A stretch of 64,000 bases of DNA, from contig NZ_VRLV01000003.1 of assembly GCF_009760925.1 (NCBI RefSeq), positions 310,001-374,000 on the forward strand, read 5' to 3'. This document shows, piece by piece, positions 25,789 to 33,757 of this stretch. Under the pieces are notes generated by a model that worked only from the letters and a program-made list of their open reading frames with translations, did not search any database and was not told where the DNA came from. Made by a program: the position numbers and the translations under genes. Every line of letters begins with the position of its first letter. Position 1 is the stretch's first letter. The DNA comes from Nonomuraea typhae. GTDB lineage: Bacteria; Actinomycetota; Actinomycetes; Streptosporangiales; Streptosporangiaceae.

Positions 25789-26998
25789 TCAGCCGTAGAC
25801 GGTGGCGTGCTCCCCGACGGACGCGTCGCGCATGGTGAACCGCGCGCCGGTCAGGCGCGCCTTGGCGGTACCGTCGGCGGCCATGATCGGCGTGTCCACG
25901 CCGGTCAAGGCCAGGTCGCTGCCGGTGGGCTGGAGGTCCTTGAGCTTGCCGCCGAGGCGTACCGGGCCGGCCGCATACAGGGTACCGGTCGGGGTGATGA
26001 GGTCGACCTCTGCGTCGAGGTGCAGGTCGCCGGCGAAGCGCACCTGGCTCAGGCTGTCCTCGTTGCCCTCGCCGAGTGCGCCGCCGGAGGGCCGCGGCCA
26101 GCTGGCGCGCAGCATCACGCGGCCGCCGAGGGCGTCGCTGTGACCGACCGTGGCCAGGCGTGACATCTGGGCCAGGACGCCGGCGCCGCCATCGTGCTTG
26201 CCGGGCTCGAACAGCAGGATCTCGGCGCCTGCCGCCTTGAGGTGGTCGCCGGCCACGTCGATGCGCTCGGTCTTGCCGTTGATCTCGACCTCGATGCTGC
26301 CTTCCATCGACACCTGCATGATCATCGTGGGGTCGACGAGCATCGACATGAACGGGGCCGCGCTCGGGGCGAAGAACAGGGTGGGCGTGGTGCCGGTCGG
26401 CTGGTTGTCGTCGTCGGCCGGGTACCACGCCTCGGGCAGGGTGGTGGCGCGCAGCACGTTCGGCGCGTGGGCGATGTCGAACGGGCCGTCGCCGCGTGGG
26501 GTGCCGTGGTAGGGCCGGGTGAGCGGCTTGTTGTACGGGGGGACGTTGTCGATGACGGCGTAGGTGTCGATGGCGTTGCGGTGCGTCAATCGCAGGGTGC
26601 CGGTCTCCAGGATGCCGAAGCGGCGCAGATGCATCTGCGCGGGGAAGTTCTTGCCCGGCGCGATCTGCCGCACGAGCCCGAGGCTGGGCAGCAGCGGGTT
26701 GGACACCAGCTGGATACGGTCGTCGAGTTCGTAGCTGAAGCCCTTGACGCCGGCCTCGGGAGCGCCGGCCAGTTCCTGCTCGAGCTCGGCGTAGCCGTCC
26801 TTGTCCACGCGGGTCTCGAAGCCGGGCATCGGCCAGGTGTTGATCTGGACTAACCCGGAGAGGTTGACCGTCTCGCGGCGGCCCGCGTAGTAGTCGTCGC
26901 CGAACACGACGGTGGTACCGGCGAGGAGGTGGGCCCCCGGGGGGCATCGCGCGGCAGGAGCAGACGGACATGACGAGCTTGCCCTCCTTGGCCGCCAT
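25789..26998 (-). CDS. Uncharacterised protein, probable frameshift near its start
   Basis: About 390 residues of natural sequence run from AGTTVVFGDDYYAGRRETVN to the stop at 25789, with phrases such as PGFETRVDKDGYAELE and FAPSAAPFMSMLVDP. In that frame there is no ATG near the start; a GTG at 26907 lacks a ribosome-binding site. The neighbouring frame begins MAAKEGKLVMSVCSCRAMPP at 26998, just 31 bp after the metallo-beta-lactamase-fold gene, and joins the main frame if one base is removed in the C6G5 run near 26940. So this is either a real or sequencing frameshift, or a GTG start. I do not recognise the family. Confidence 0.5.
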
Positions 26999-27029
26999 CG
27001 CGAGCGCGGCCCGGAGCCGGCAGCCTCAA

Positions 27030-27848
27030 TCAGCCGATCGGTGGTGCGAGGTATTCCAGCGCGTAACCCTCGCCGGAGGGGGTTACGCGGGCGATGCCGG
27101 GTGAGTCGAGGTGGGCGCCGGCTACGAAGTGGTGTGGCTGGGTCAGTTGCCGCAGGAGGGCCGCTCGCGCGGCACGGGCCTGGGACTGGTCGCCGTCGAG
27201 CTCCCAGGACACGTTCGGCTGCTCGAATTGGAGCGTGGGAACGTGAACGGTGTCGCCCCAGACGAGAAGATGGCCGGCGCTGCTCCTGACGTCGTAGACG
27301 GTGTGACCGGGCGTGTGGCCCGGTGTCGGGATCGCGGTGGTCCAGTCGTTGATCGCGATCTTCTCCGACACCGGTACGACCCGGTCGCGGATCGGCTCGA
27401 GCCGCCCGGTGAACACCGAGGTGTCGCCCGCGCCGATCCACACGCGCTCGAGTTTGGCGAACGCCTCTGAACCGTCCGGCGCGATCAGGCCGCTCACGTG
27501 GTCTTCGTGCCTGTGGGTGATGGCCACATCGGTGACATGCGCGCGATCGACTCCCGCTTCGTCGAGCGCGTCGTAGATCAATCCCATGGTGGGGTCGTGC
27601 CAGGCGTTGGACGCACCGGTATCGATGAGAACCGACCGCGTGCCGTCGGTGACGAAGAAGGCGTTGACCGACAGCCGCAAGTTGTCGCCGGCCAGCGGGA
27701 CGGCGGCTGGCAGCTCGACGAGCGTGCGCCCACCCTCGTCGCGCAGCCGTGTCGGCGGCATGTCGATGTACCCGTCTCGCAACGAGATCACCTGCAGATC
27801 GCCGAATTCGAACGTGGCATGGTGCCGGCCACTCGAGATCAAACGCAT
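27030..27848 (-). CDS. Metallo-beta-lactamase-fold hydrolase
   Basis: The 272-residue enzyme has the metal-binding motif HRHEDH (His112, His114, Asp116, His117) in VAITHRHEDHVSG. It also has the later ligands in PTPGHTPGH and the Asp of VWGDTVHVP, and the early VNAFFVTDGTRSVLIDTGAS strand pair. ATG 27848 follows CGGAGG; the frame open to 27875 lacks such a site. MBL-fold enzymes of this group hydrolyse lactones, thioesters or phosphodiesters. It is divergent from a XRE-cupin regulator gene across an unusual half-site array and is probably its target. Confidence 0.88.
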   Translation of the reverse strand: MRLISSGRHHATFEFGDLQVISLRDGYIDMPPTRLRDEGGRTLVELPAAVPLAGDNLRLSVNAFFVTDGTRSVLIDTGASNAWHDPTMGLIYDALDEAGVDRAHVTDVAITHRHEDHVSGLIAPDGSEAFAKLERVWIGAGDTSVFTGRLEPIRDRVVPVSEKIAINDWTTAIPTPGHTPGHTVYDVRSSAGHLLVWGDTVHVPTLQFEQPNVSWELDGDQSQARAARAALLRQLTQPHHFVAGAHLDSPGIARVTPSGEGYALEYLAPPIG

Positions 27849-27881
27849 GGAACCTCCGTCATGTTGGATACACATCGCGTG

Positions 27882-27914
27882 TCTTCAATAGAAGATCATA
27901 TCTTCTTTAGAAGA
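27882..27914. promoter_or_regulatory. Array of four alternating TCTTC(T)/AGAAGA half-sites
   Basis: Four half-sites alternate in 33 bp: TCTTC, AGAAGA, TCTTCT and AGAAGA, with 2- to 5-base spacers. The middle pair forms AGAAGAT-CAT-ATCTTCT (27890-27906), a perfect 7-bp inverted repeat. The array is AT-rich in a GC-rich genome and lies between the divergent MBL-fold and XRE-cupin starts. It is the likely operator for the XRE regulator on both promoters. Confidence 0.7.
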
Positions 27915-27960
27915 AACCCTACACTGTGGGCGGCGAGACACTCAACAATCAAGGAGCACG

Positions 27961-28569
27961 GTGGTCGAGCAAGACGCAAACGAGGCCGAACCACAGCACG
28001 GTGACGACCTGGCCGGCGCATTCGGCGGTAACGTGCGGCGACGCCGCGAGGAGGCGGGCCTGACGCTGGAGCAGTTGTCCGCACAGTCGTCGGTCAGCCG
28101 GGCGATGCTGTCCAAAGTCGAACGCGGTGAGAAGAGCCCGACGATTGGCGTCGCGTCCAGGATCGCCCACGCTCTCGACGCCTCGCTCTCGGACCTGATC
28201 GGCGCGTCGGCCGCTGCCGCGCCCGGTGTGGCCGTTGTCATGCGCAAGAACGATCGCCCCGTTTTCCGTGACCCGGAAACCGGCTTCGAGCGGCACATGG
28301 TGTCAGCGGCCCCAGGCGCGGGAGGAGCCGAGATGATCGTCCACTACCTCCCCGCGCAGGTCTCTACCGGGCTGCTGCCCGCGTATCCGCCGGGTACGGA
28401 GAAACAACTCGTGGTACTCGAAGGCACCCTCACCGTCGCGATCGGCGGCATCAACGAGACCTTGAACACAGGCGACTCCCTGTTCCTCCAGGCCGACGCG
28501 GACCACGGCTTCGCCAACCGAACGAACGCTCCCTGCGAATACATCATGGTCATCTCGCGCAGAACCTGA
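27961..28569 (+). CDS. XRE family regulator with C-terminal cupin domain
   Basis: GTG 27961 follows AAGGAG. The 202-residue product has an N-terminal XRE helix-turn-helix (LTLEQLSAQSSVSRAMLSKVERGEKSPTIGVASRIAHAL, about residues 37-75). Its C-terminal cupin sensor runs from about 130 to 200 (LVVLEGTLTVAIGG, LNTGDSLFLQADADHGFAN). Cupin-XRE repressors of this layout bind small metabolites such as amino acids or polyamines. It is divergent from the MBL-fold gene over a four-half-site array, so it probably regulates itself and that gene. The family is secure. Confidence 0.9.
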   Translation: MVEQDANEAEPQHGDDLAGAFGGNVRRRREEAGLTLEQLSAQSSVSRAMLSKVERGEKSPTIGVASRIAHALDASLSDLIGASAAAAPGVAVVMRKNDRPVFRDPETGFERHMVSAAPGAGGAEMIVHYLPAQVSTGLLPAYPPGTEKQLVVLEGTLTVAIGGINETLNTGDSLFLQADADHGFANRTNAPCEYIMVISRRT

Positions 28570-29250
28570 TCGGCCGCAGCTTGCGGGCTTGAACGGAGCC
28601 GGTTAGGGCATCGCCACACTCACGACATTCTCCGGGAAGCCGGCTTGCGAGCAGCCGCATTGATCGCGTAGGCGTCACTGCTGCGCCACACAATGCGGTC
28701 ATGAGCTATGACCTGGCTGTCCGGGAAGGCGCGCCGCCGGCGGAGGACAAGGCGACAGCCGTCGCCGCGGGCCAGCAGGTTCGCCATCCTGGCCAGGACG
28801 GGCCGGGAGTCGATCGCCTGTCCCCGGGCCGGCCAGGCCGAACCGGTGGGCGTGCGTGCCGCCTACGCGCTCCCGGGCACGGCGGGCCTGGCCGTCACCG
28901 CCGTCCTGTGATTCCAGCTCCCGCCCGACCATGTCGAGACCGCCGCCCCCGCGCATGGCCCGCCGACCATGGCCGTGACGTCCCGCGGCCTCGGCCCGGC
29001 CAAGATCGGCCGCACCCTGGCCCCGGCGTGGGTCACCCACCGGCTCGCCGCGGCCGCCGGGCTCGGCCGGTGGACGCGTGATGACGTACACAGCCGCGAG
29101 TCAACCACCAAAAGATCTTGAAACTTCTTCGAAAGCCGGGAATCACGATCACTACCTAACGGTTATATCGCGACATAACCATTAAAGAGAGGTGGAGATG
29201 GCGACGAAGCGGTGCTGGCCGACCACCTCTGACGAACGAAAGGTTTGATC
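28570..29250. other. 681-bp stretch with a possible gene fragment
   Basis: At 28701 an ATG opens MSYDLAVREGAPPAEDKATA, which resembles the start of a common short actinobacterial protein, but the frame soon turns into Arg/Pro-rich sequence. A second piece (RTGRESIACPRAGQAEPVG) appears in another frame. I read this as a decayed gene. The last 100 bp are AT-richer and hold the palindrome at 29161-29180 and the promoter of the next operon. Confidence 0.4.
29161..29180. promoter_or_regulatory. Near-perfect 20-bp palindrome upstream of AhpD-like gene
   Basis: GGTTATATCGCGACATAACC pairs with its own reverse complement at 9 of 10 positions, centred on TCGCGA. It lies 70 bp before the ATG at 29251 in a locally AT-rich stretch, the expected place for an operator. 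The CGNR regulator encoded third downstream is one candidate binder. Confidence 0.55.
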
Positions 29251-29787
29251 ATGTCCCGTCTTGCCCTCATCCAGCCCGGCACCGCCACCGGCAAGGCCGC
29301 CGACCTGCTCACCGGGGTGCAAAAGGCCCTCGGTGTCACGCCCAATATGACCAAGGCGATGGCCAACAGCCCGGCCGTGCTCAAGGCATACCTGGACTTC
29401 TCCGGCGCCCTGGCCGGCGGTGCGCTACCCGCCGCGGTCCGTGAACGGATCGCGCTGGTGGTGGCTCAGGAGAACGGTTGCGACTACTGCCTGTCGGCGC
29501 ACACTTACATCGGCACCAACCTGGCCGGGCTGTCGGCCGAGGAGGCAGAAGCCGCCCGCCACGGCAGCGCCTCCGACGCCCAGGCGCAGGCCGCCCTGGT
29601 CCTGGCCGTCGCGCTGGTCCGCACCCGCGGCGACCTGGAGGACAGCGATCTGAAGGCCGCCCGCGAGGCCGGGCTGTCCGACGGTGAGATCGCCGAGGTC
29701 GTCGGCCACGTCGCGCTCAACGTGTTCACCAACTACTTCAACAAGACCGCTCAGACCGAGATCGACTGGCCGCTCGTCCAGCACTGA
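29251..29787 (+). CDS. Carboxymuconolactone decarboxylase / AhpD-like protein
   Basis: ATG 29251 follows CGAAAGG. The 178-residue protein is all-helical and holds the AhpD-type redox motif Cys-x-x-Cys with downstream His (NGCDYCLSAHTYIG), plus the C-terminal FTNYFNKTAQTEIDWP. CMD/AhpD-family proteins act as peroxidase partners or detoxify reactive compounds. It is the first gene of a run with a DUF1348 protein, a flavin-fold protein and a CGNR regulator. A redox or detoxification role is therefore likely, with the substrate unknown. Confidence 0.9.
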   Translation: MSRLALIQPGTATGKAADLLTGVQKALGVTPNMTKAMANSPAVLKAYLDFSGALAGGALPAAVRERIALVVAQENGCDYCLSAHTYIGTNLAGLSAEEAEAARHGSASDAQAQAALVLAVALVRTRGDLEDSDLKAAREAGLSDGEIAEVVGHVALNVFTNYFNKTAQTEIDWPLVQH

Positions 29788-29793
29788 TCAACT

Positions 29794-29838
29794 CCGGTAC
29801 GGCTCGCGCCCACACGGTGCGGGCGCGAGCCGTACCGG
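29794..29838 (+). terminator. Perfect 18-bp stem-loop between first and second gene of the run
   Basis: The arms 29794-29811 (starts CCGGTACGGCTCGCGC) and 29821-29838 are exact reverse complements with a 9-base loop. The hairpin begins 6 bp after the AhpD-like stop and ends 28 bp before the next ATG. It could terminate, partially attenuate, or protect the 3' end of the first message, making the first gene more abundant than the rest. Confidence 0.65.
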
Positions 29839-29865
29839 CACGACCATCCCCGAGGAGGAGCCCGC

Positions 29866-30288
29866 ATGTCCCGACCCCCGCTTCCGCCGTTCACCGCCGA
29901 GACCGCAGCCCAGAAGGTGCAGCTGGCCGAGGATGCCTGGAACAGCCGCGATCCCGAGCGGGCCGCCCTGGCCTACACCCCTGACTCGGTCTGGCGCAAC
30001 CGCGACGAATTCCTCACCGGCCGCGAGGAGATCAAGGCGTTCCTGACCCGCAAATGGGCGCGCGAGCACGACTACGCGCTGCGCAAGCAGCTGTGGGCCT
30101 TCACCGGCGACCGCATCGCCGTCCGCTTCCAATACGAATGGCACGACGACGTCGGCCAGTGGTGGCGCTCCTACGGCAACGAGCTGTGGGAGTTCACCCC
30201 GGACGGGCTGATGGCCCGCCGTGAGGCCAGCATCAATGACGTCGCCATCGACGAGGGCGACCGCACGATCTTCGGGCCACGGCGATGA
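29866..30288 (+). CDS. DUF1348 (NTF2/SnoaL-like fold) protein
   Basis: This 140-residue protein matches the DUF1348 family throughout: [53 protein letters not shown], and [20 protein letters not shown]. These proteins adopt a cone-shaped NTF2-like fold with a small-molecule pocket; no reaction is assigned. The stop overlaps the start of the next gene by four bases (ATGA), so the two are translationally coupled. Confidence 0.88.
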   Translation: MSRPPLPPFTAETAAQKVQLAEDAWNSRDPERAALAYTPDSVWRNRDEFLTGREEIKAFLTRKWAREHDYALRKQLWAFTGDRIAVRFQYEWHDDVGQWWRSYGNELWEFTPDGLMARREASINDVAIDEGDRTIFGPRR

Positions 30289-30875
30289 CCAGCAGGTTCG
30301 CGCAGCTCGCCTTCACGGAGAACGTCCAGCGGCACCAGCGCGAGCACGGCAGTGACCGCGCCTACCGCCGCATGCTGGAAGGTCCGCAGGACCCCGACCG
30401 GATCGGCGAGGCCGAACGGGACTTCATCGAATCCCGCGAGAGCTTCTATCTGGCCAGCGTCGGCCAGACCGGCTGGCCCTACATCCAGCATCGCGGCGGA
30501 CCGCCCGGCTTCCTCAAGGTTCTCGACGAGCAGACGATCGGCTTCGCCGACTTCCGCGGCAACCGGCAGTACGTCACCGTCGGCAACCTCGACCACGACG
30601 AGCGGGTCTCCCTGTTCCTCATGGACTACGCCCACCAGGCCCGCATGAAGATCCTCGGCCGCGCCCGGGTGGTGGAGGGCGACTCGCCACTGGCGGTGGC
30701 CGACTATCGTGCCAAGGTGGAACGCACCGTGCTCATCCAGGTCGAGGCCTTCGACTGGAACTGCCACCAGCACATCCCGCAGCTCTTCCCCCGCCAGGCG
30801 GTGGAGGGCGCGCTCACCTCCATGCAGGAACGCATCGACCGGCTGGAGCGGGAACTGCGCGAGGCCCGCGCGTGA
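30285..30875 (+). CDS. Pyridoxamine 5'-phosphate oxidase family protein
   Basis: The 196-residue product has the split-barrel flavin-binding core: [60 protein letters not shown]-terminal helical tail ([21 protein letters not shown]) could form a coiled coil. Proteins of this group bind FMN or F420 and reduce or oxidise small compounds. It overlaps both neighbours by four bases, marking a tight operon with DUF1348 and the CGNR regulator. Confidence 0.88.
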   Translation: MTSRFAQLAFTENVQRHQREHGSDRAYRRMLEGPQDPDRIGEAERDFIESRESFYLASVGQTGWPYIQHRGGPPGFLKVLDEQTIGFADFRGNRQYVTVGNLDHDERVSLFLMDYAHQARMKILGRARVVEGDSPLAVADYRAKVERTVLIQVEAFDWNCHQHIPQLFPRQAVEGALTSMQERIDRLERELREARA

Positions 30876-31447
30876 GCGTCGAGACCGGGCCGATCATGGG
30901 CGAGCCGCTGCCGATCGAGCTGGCCAACGCCACCTACGCCGTACGCGGCCGGCTGCGCGACGGGCTGGAGACCGTCGCGCAACTGGCCGCCTGGTTCGAG
31001 CAGGTCGGCCCCCGGCTCGCCCTGCCCGTCGTCCCGGACGCCGTCGACGCCGGGGACCTGGCCTTGGCGCGCGAACTGCGCGATGCGATCAGGAACCTGG
31101 CCGCGGCCGCCGTCAACGAGACCGTCCCGCCGGTGGCCGATGTCGAGACGCTCAACCGGCACGTGCGGGCCGCGCCGTACTGGCGTGAGCTGCGCTGGAG
31201 CGGTGCGCCCGCGGCGAGCCCGGGCAGCGCCGCGGCGGCCGCGGCCGCCGCGCTGTCGGCGATCGCGCAGGACGCCGTCGACCTGTTCACCGGAGCGGAG
31301 CTCGCCAACCTGCGAGCCTGCCGGGCCCCGGGCTGCGTCCTGTTCTTCGTCAAGGACCACCACCGGCGCCAATGGTGCTCCGACGCCTGCGGCAACCGGG
31401 CCCGCGCCGCCCGTCACCATGCCAGGCAAGCCGTCATCACCGCGTAA
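30872..31447 (+). CDS. ABATE / CGNR zinc-finger regulator
   Basis: GTG 30872 overlaps the previous stop. The 191-residue protein starts its ABATE domain with LPIELANATYAVRGRLRDGL. It ends in the CGNR zinc finger ACRAPGCVLFFVKDHHRRQWCSDACGNRARAARHH, where four Cys bind zinc next to the CGNR tetrad. ABATE domains are thought to bind stress-related ligands and the finger DNA. As last gene of the four-gene run it probably regulates that run, perhaps at the palindrome 29161-29180. Confidence 0.9.
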   Translation: MSVETGPIMGEPLPIELANATYAVRGRLRDGLETVAQLAAWFEQVGPRLALPVVPDAVDAGDLALARELRDAIRNLAAAAVNETVPPVADVETLNRHVRAAPYWRELRWSGAPAASPGSAAAAAAAALSAIAQDAVDLFTGAELANLRACRAPGCVLFFVKDHHRRQWCSDACGNRARAARHHARQAVITA

Positions 31448-31482
31448 GGTTTGGGCGACCGGCGGGCCTCTACGCTGGCCGC

Positions 31483-32058
31483 ATGATCGCAGTTCGAACG
31501 ACGGTCGCCGTCGCGGCATCGTTCCTGCTGCTCGCCGCGTGCGGTTCCGAACGGATGAGCGCCACCGGCACCAGCGCGTCTACCAGCCAGGCGCCCGCCT
31601 CAACCGGCGCCGTCCCACCGCCGGCATCCTCCACTCCCCCGGCCAAGACGGTCCCCGCGGCGTTGAAGTTCACCGCCAAGACCCTGGACGGCCAGAGCTT
31701 CGACGGCAAGAGCCTGGCCGGCAAGCCGGTCGTGTTCTGGTTCTGGGCACCCTGGTGCCCCAAGTGCCGGGCCGAGGCGCCGAACGTCAAGGCCGCCGCT
31801 GCCGCCTACCGGGACGTGGCCTTCGTCGGCGTCGCGAGCCTGGACACCGAGCCGGCCATGAAGGAGTTCGTCCAGCAGACCGGCACCGGCGCCATCACCC
31901 ACCTGTCGGATGAGAAGGGCGAGGTCTGGGCCAAGCTCGGCATCGCCTCCCAGTCGACGTTCCTGTTCATGAACGCCGACGGCTCCACCACCAAGGCCAC
32001 CGGCCCACTGGGTGCCGAGGAGGTCGGCGCACGCGTCGAGAAGCTGCGTTCGGGATGA
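31483..32058 (+). CDS. TlpA/ResA-like thioredoxin-fold lipoprotein
   Basis: The signal MIAVRTTVAVAASFLLLAAC ends in a lipobox with Cys20, followed by a Ser/Thr/Pro linker. The thioredoxin fold begins at about residue 60 and has the active site Trp-Cys92-Pro-Lys-Cys95 in FWAPWCPKCRAE. The cis-Pro region SQSTFLFMN is altered: Ser-Thr stands where Thr-Pro is usual. It should be an extracytoplasmic thiol-disulfide reductase. The stop overlaps the CcdA start by four bases, and CcdA would supply its electrons. Confidence 0.88.
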   Translation: MIAVRTTVAVAASFLLLAACGSERMSATGTSASTSQAPASTGAVPPPASSTPPAKTVPAALKFTAKTLDGQSFDGKSLAGKPVVFWFWAPWCPKCRAEAPNVKAAAAAYRDVAFVGVASLDTEPAMKEFVQQTGTGAITHLSDEKGEVWAKLGIASQSTFLFMNADGSTTKATGPLGAEEVGARVEKLRSG

Positions 32059-33002
32059 ACGACCTGCCGCTGGCGCTGGCCGTGACCGCGGGCAGCGTGG
32101 CCGCGGTCAACCCGTGCGGTTTCGCACTGCTGCCCGCCTACCTGAGCATGCTGCCGGCCGGCGACCGCGGCGGCGTGCGCCGGGCCTTGGGCTGCTCGGT
32201 GGCGATGACCGCGGGCTTCGTCACCGTCTTCGGCCTGTTCGGCCTGGTGGTCACCCCGCTGGCGTTGTTGCTGGGCCGCTACCTGCCCTGGGTGACGATC
32301 GCCATCGGCCTGGCCCCGCTTGCCCTGGGCGGCCGGCTGCTGTCCGGCCACGAACTGCTCCTGCGCGTCCCCGCCCTGCGCACCGGGAACCTGTCCCAGT
32401 ACGGCTACGGCCTGTCCTACGCCGTCGCGTCGCTGTCGTGCACCGTCGGCCCCTTCCTCGCGCTCACCTCCGCGTCGCTGACCGGCGGCGGCGTCCTCGG
32501 CGGCCTGGCGGTCTTCGTCGCCTACGCCCTCGGCATGGGCCTGGTGATCACCCTGCTGTCCCTGGCGGTCGCGCTGGCGCGTGGCGCCGCCGTGGCCAGG
32601 ATGCGGCGCATCCTGCCCCACGTTCCCCGCATCAGCGGCGCGCTCCTGGTCCTGGCCGGACTCTACGTCGCCTACTACGGCTGGTACGAACTGCGCGTCT
32701 TCGCCGGAGCCGCGGCCCAGGACCCGATCATCGGCACGGTGACGAGGCTGCAGGGCGCCGTCACCGGCTGGCTGGAGACGCTCGGCCCGGCCTGGACCGC
32801 CCTCGCGCTCGCCGTACTCCTGCACGTCGCGATCGGCCGATCGCCTTGCGGAGCGACCATCAGCGCCGCGCTCGTTCGTGCGGTCGCCGCGGTGTACCGC
32901 CGCGCTCCAGGCGGGCGGACATCGCGGCACTTCCCGTCAGGGGACCAGCGGCCCGGCCAGCACCCTCAGCCCCGCCTCCCGGTCCCCAGCCCAGGTGACT
33001 GA
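32055..33002 (+). CDS. CcdA-type cytochrome c biogenesis / thiol-disulfide transmembrane protein
   Basis: Six to seven membrane helices follow the pattern of CcdA. The two conserved cysteines are in helix 1 (AAVNPCGFALLPAYLSM) and helix 4 (VASLSCTVGPFLALTSASL). It passes reducing equivalents from cytoplasmic thioredoxin to the TlpA-like lipoprotein encoded just upstream. The last 25 residues (HFPSGDQRPGQHPQPRLPVP) do not look like CcdA and run 66 bp into the 3' end of the convergent gene, so the original stop may have been lost. Confidence 0.88.
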   Translation: MNDLPLALAVTAGSVAAVNPCGFALLPAYLSMLPAGDRGGVRRALGCSVAMTAGFVTVFGLFGLVVTPLALLLGRYLPWVTIAIGLAPLALGGRLLSGHELLLRVPALRTGNLSQYGYGLSYAVASLSCTVGPFLALTSASLTGGGVLGGLAVFVAYALGMGLVITLLSLAVALARGAAVARMRRILPHVPRISGALLVLAGLYVAYYGWYELRVFAGAAAQDPIIGTVTRLQGAVTGWLETLGPAWTALALAVLLHVAIGRSPCGATISAALVRAVAAVYRRAPGGRTSRHFPSGDQRPGQHPQPRLPVPSPGD

Positions 33003-33623
33003 TCCGGTGTCGCGCGGCTTACGCTCCCACAACATCAGCAGCAGGTCTTCGGCATGGCCAGAGATCTCCGCGATCGGCTCACCCGGCCCGAAGGTCCACG
33101 ACTGCCCGGCGTCGGTGGCGGTGATCCGTACGCTCTGGTCTGGGTAGGTGGCTGCCCCCCTGGAGATCATGCGGGGCGCCATGGTGTCGAAGACCTCGGC
33201 GACACCGTCGGCGGCGAGCGCCGGATCCATCGGCATCGGCGAGCCGAGCGCGTTCTCGGCGTCCCACCGGTGCATCAGCGTCTCCTGGCTGCGGCGCCGC
33301 CGCCAGAACCCGACAGTGTGCGGCGGGAAGAACGTCCACGCCTCGTTCGCGGGATCGACCGACAGTGCCTGCACGAGCGCGTCCGCCGTCTTGGCATACC
33401 AACTCTGGAGACCGGCCCGGTCATGGGGGGCGGCATCCTCGTCATAGCCTTTGCCATGGCCCTCCCGCACCGCCGTGACGACCCACAGGTTCCCCGCTCC
33501 CATGTGGACGGCCAGGTCCATCAGCCTCCAGCCGCCGCAGTGCTCGATCGGGGCCGATAGATCACCATCCAGGACGGCGCCGAACGCGTCCAGTTCACGC
33601 CGCAGCTCGGCCAGGTAATCCAT
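32937..33623 (-). CDS. TIGR03083 / maleylpyruvate isomerase-like (DinB fold) protein
   Basis: This 228-residue protein has the N-terminal mycothiol-dependent isomerase/DinB-like four-helix bundle. The metal-ligand region lies in CGGWRLMDLAVHMGAGNLWVV, and the second His in SQETLMHRWDAENALG. The C-terminal domain (SVRITATDAGQSWTFG, EISGHAEDLLLMLWER) is sterol-carrier-like, as in other TIGR03083 members. The family is specific to actinobacteria and linked to mycothiol chemistry. Its 3' end overlaps the convergent CcdA gene by 66 bp. Confidence 0.85.
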   Translation of the reverse strand: MDYLAELRRELDAFGAVLDGDLSAPIEHCGGWRLMDLAVHMGAGNLWVVTAVREGHGKGYDEDAAPHDRAGLQSWYAKTADALVQALSVDPANEAWTFFPPHTVGFWRRRRSQETLMHRWDAENALGSPMPMDPALAADGVAEVFDTMAPRMISRGAATYPDQSVRITATDAGQSWTFGPGEPIAEISGHAEDLLLMLWERKPRDTGSVTWAGDREAGLRVLAGPLVP

Positions 33624-33680
33624 GGCGCCACGATACAGTTCGTCAGCTGTACGGGACTTGCCCGACCCTCACCGGATCGG

Positions 33681-33708
33681 CAGGGGGATGGACGCGGACA
33701 TCCCCCTG
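33681..33708 (-). terminator. Perfect 10-bp stem-loop after the haloperoxidase-like gene
   Basis: CAGGGGGATG at 33681-33690 and CATCCCCCTG at 33699-33708 enclose an 8-base loop. A partial copy (CCAGGGGGATG) recurs at 33731-33741. It lies 50 bp beyond the stop of the minus-strand gene ending at 33758 and likely terminates it. Confidence 0.6.
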
Positions 33709-33757
33709 GCCGGGGAAGGACGGAGAAGGGGCCAGGGGGATGAGCAGAGGGGGCCGG

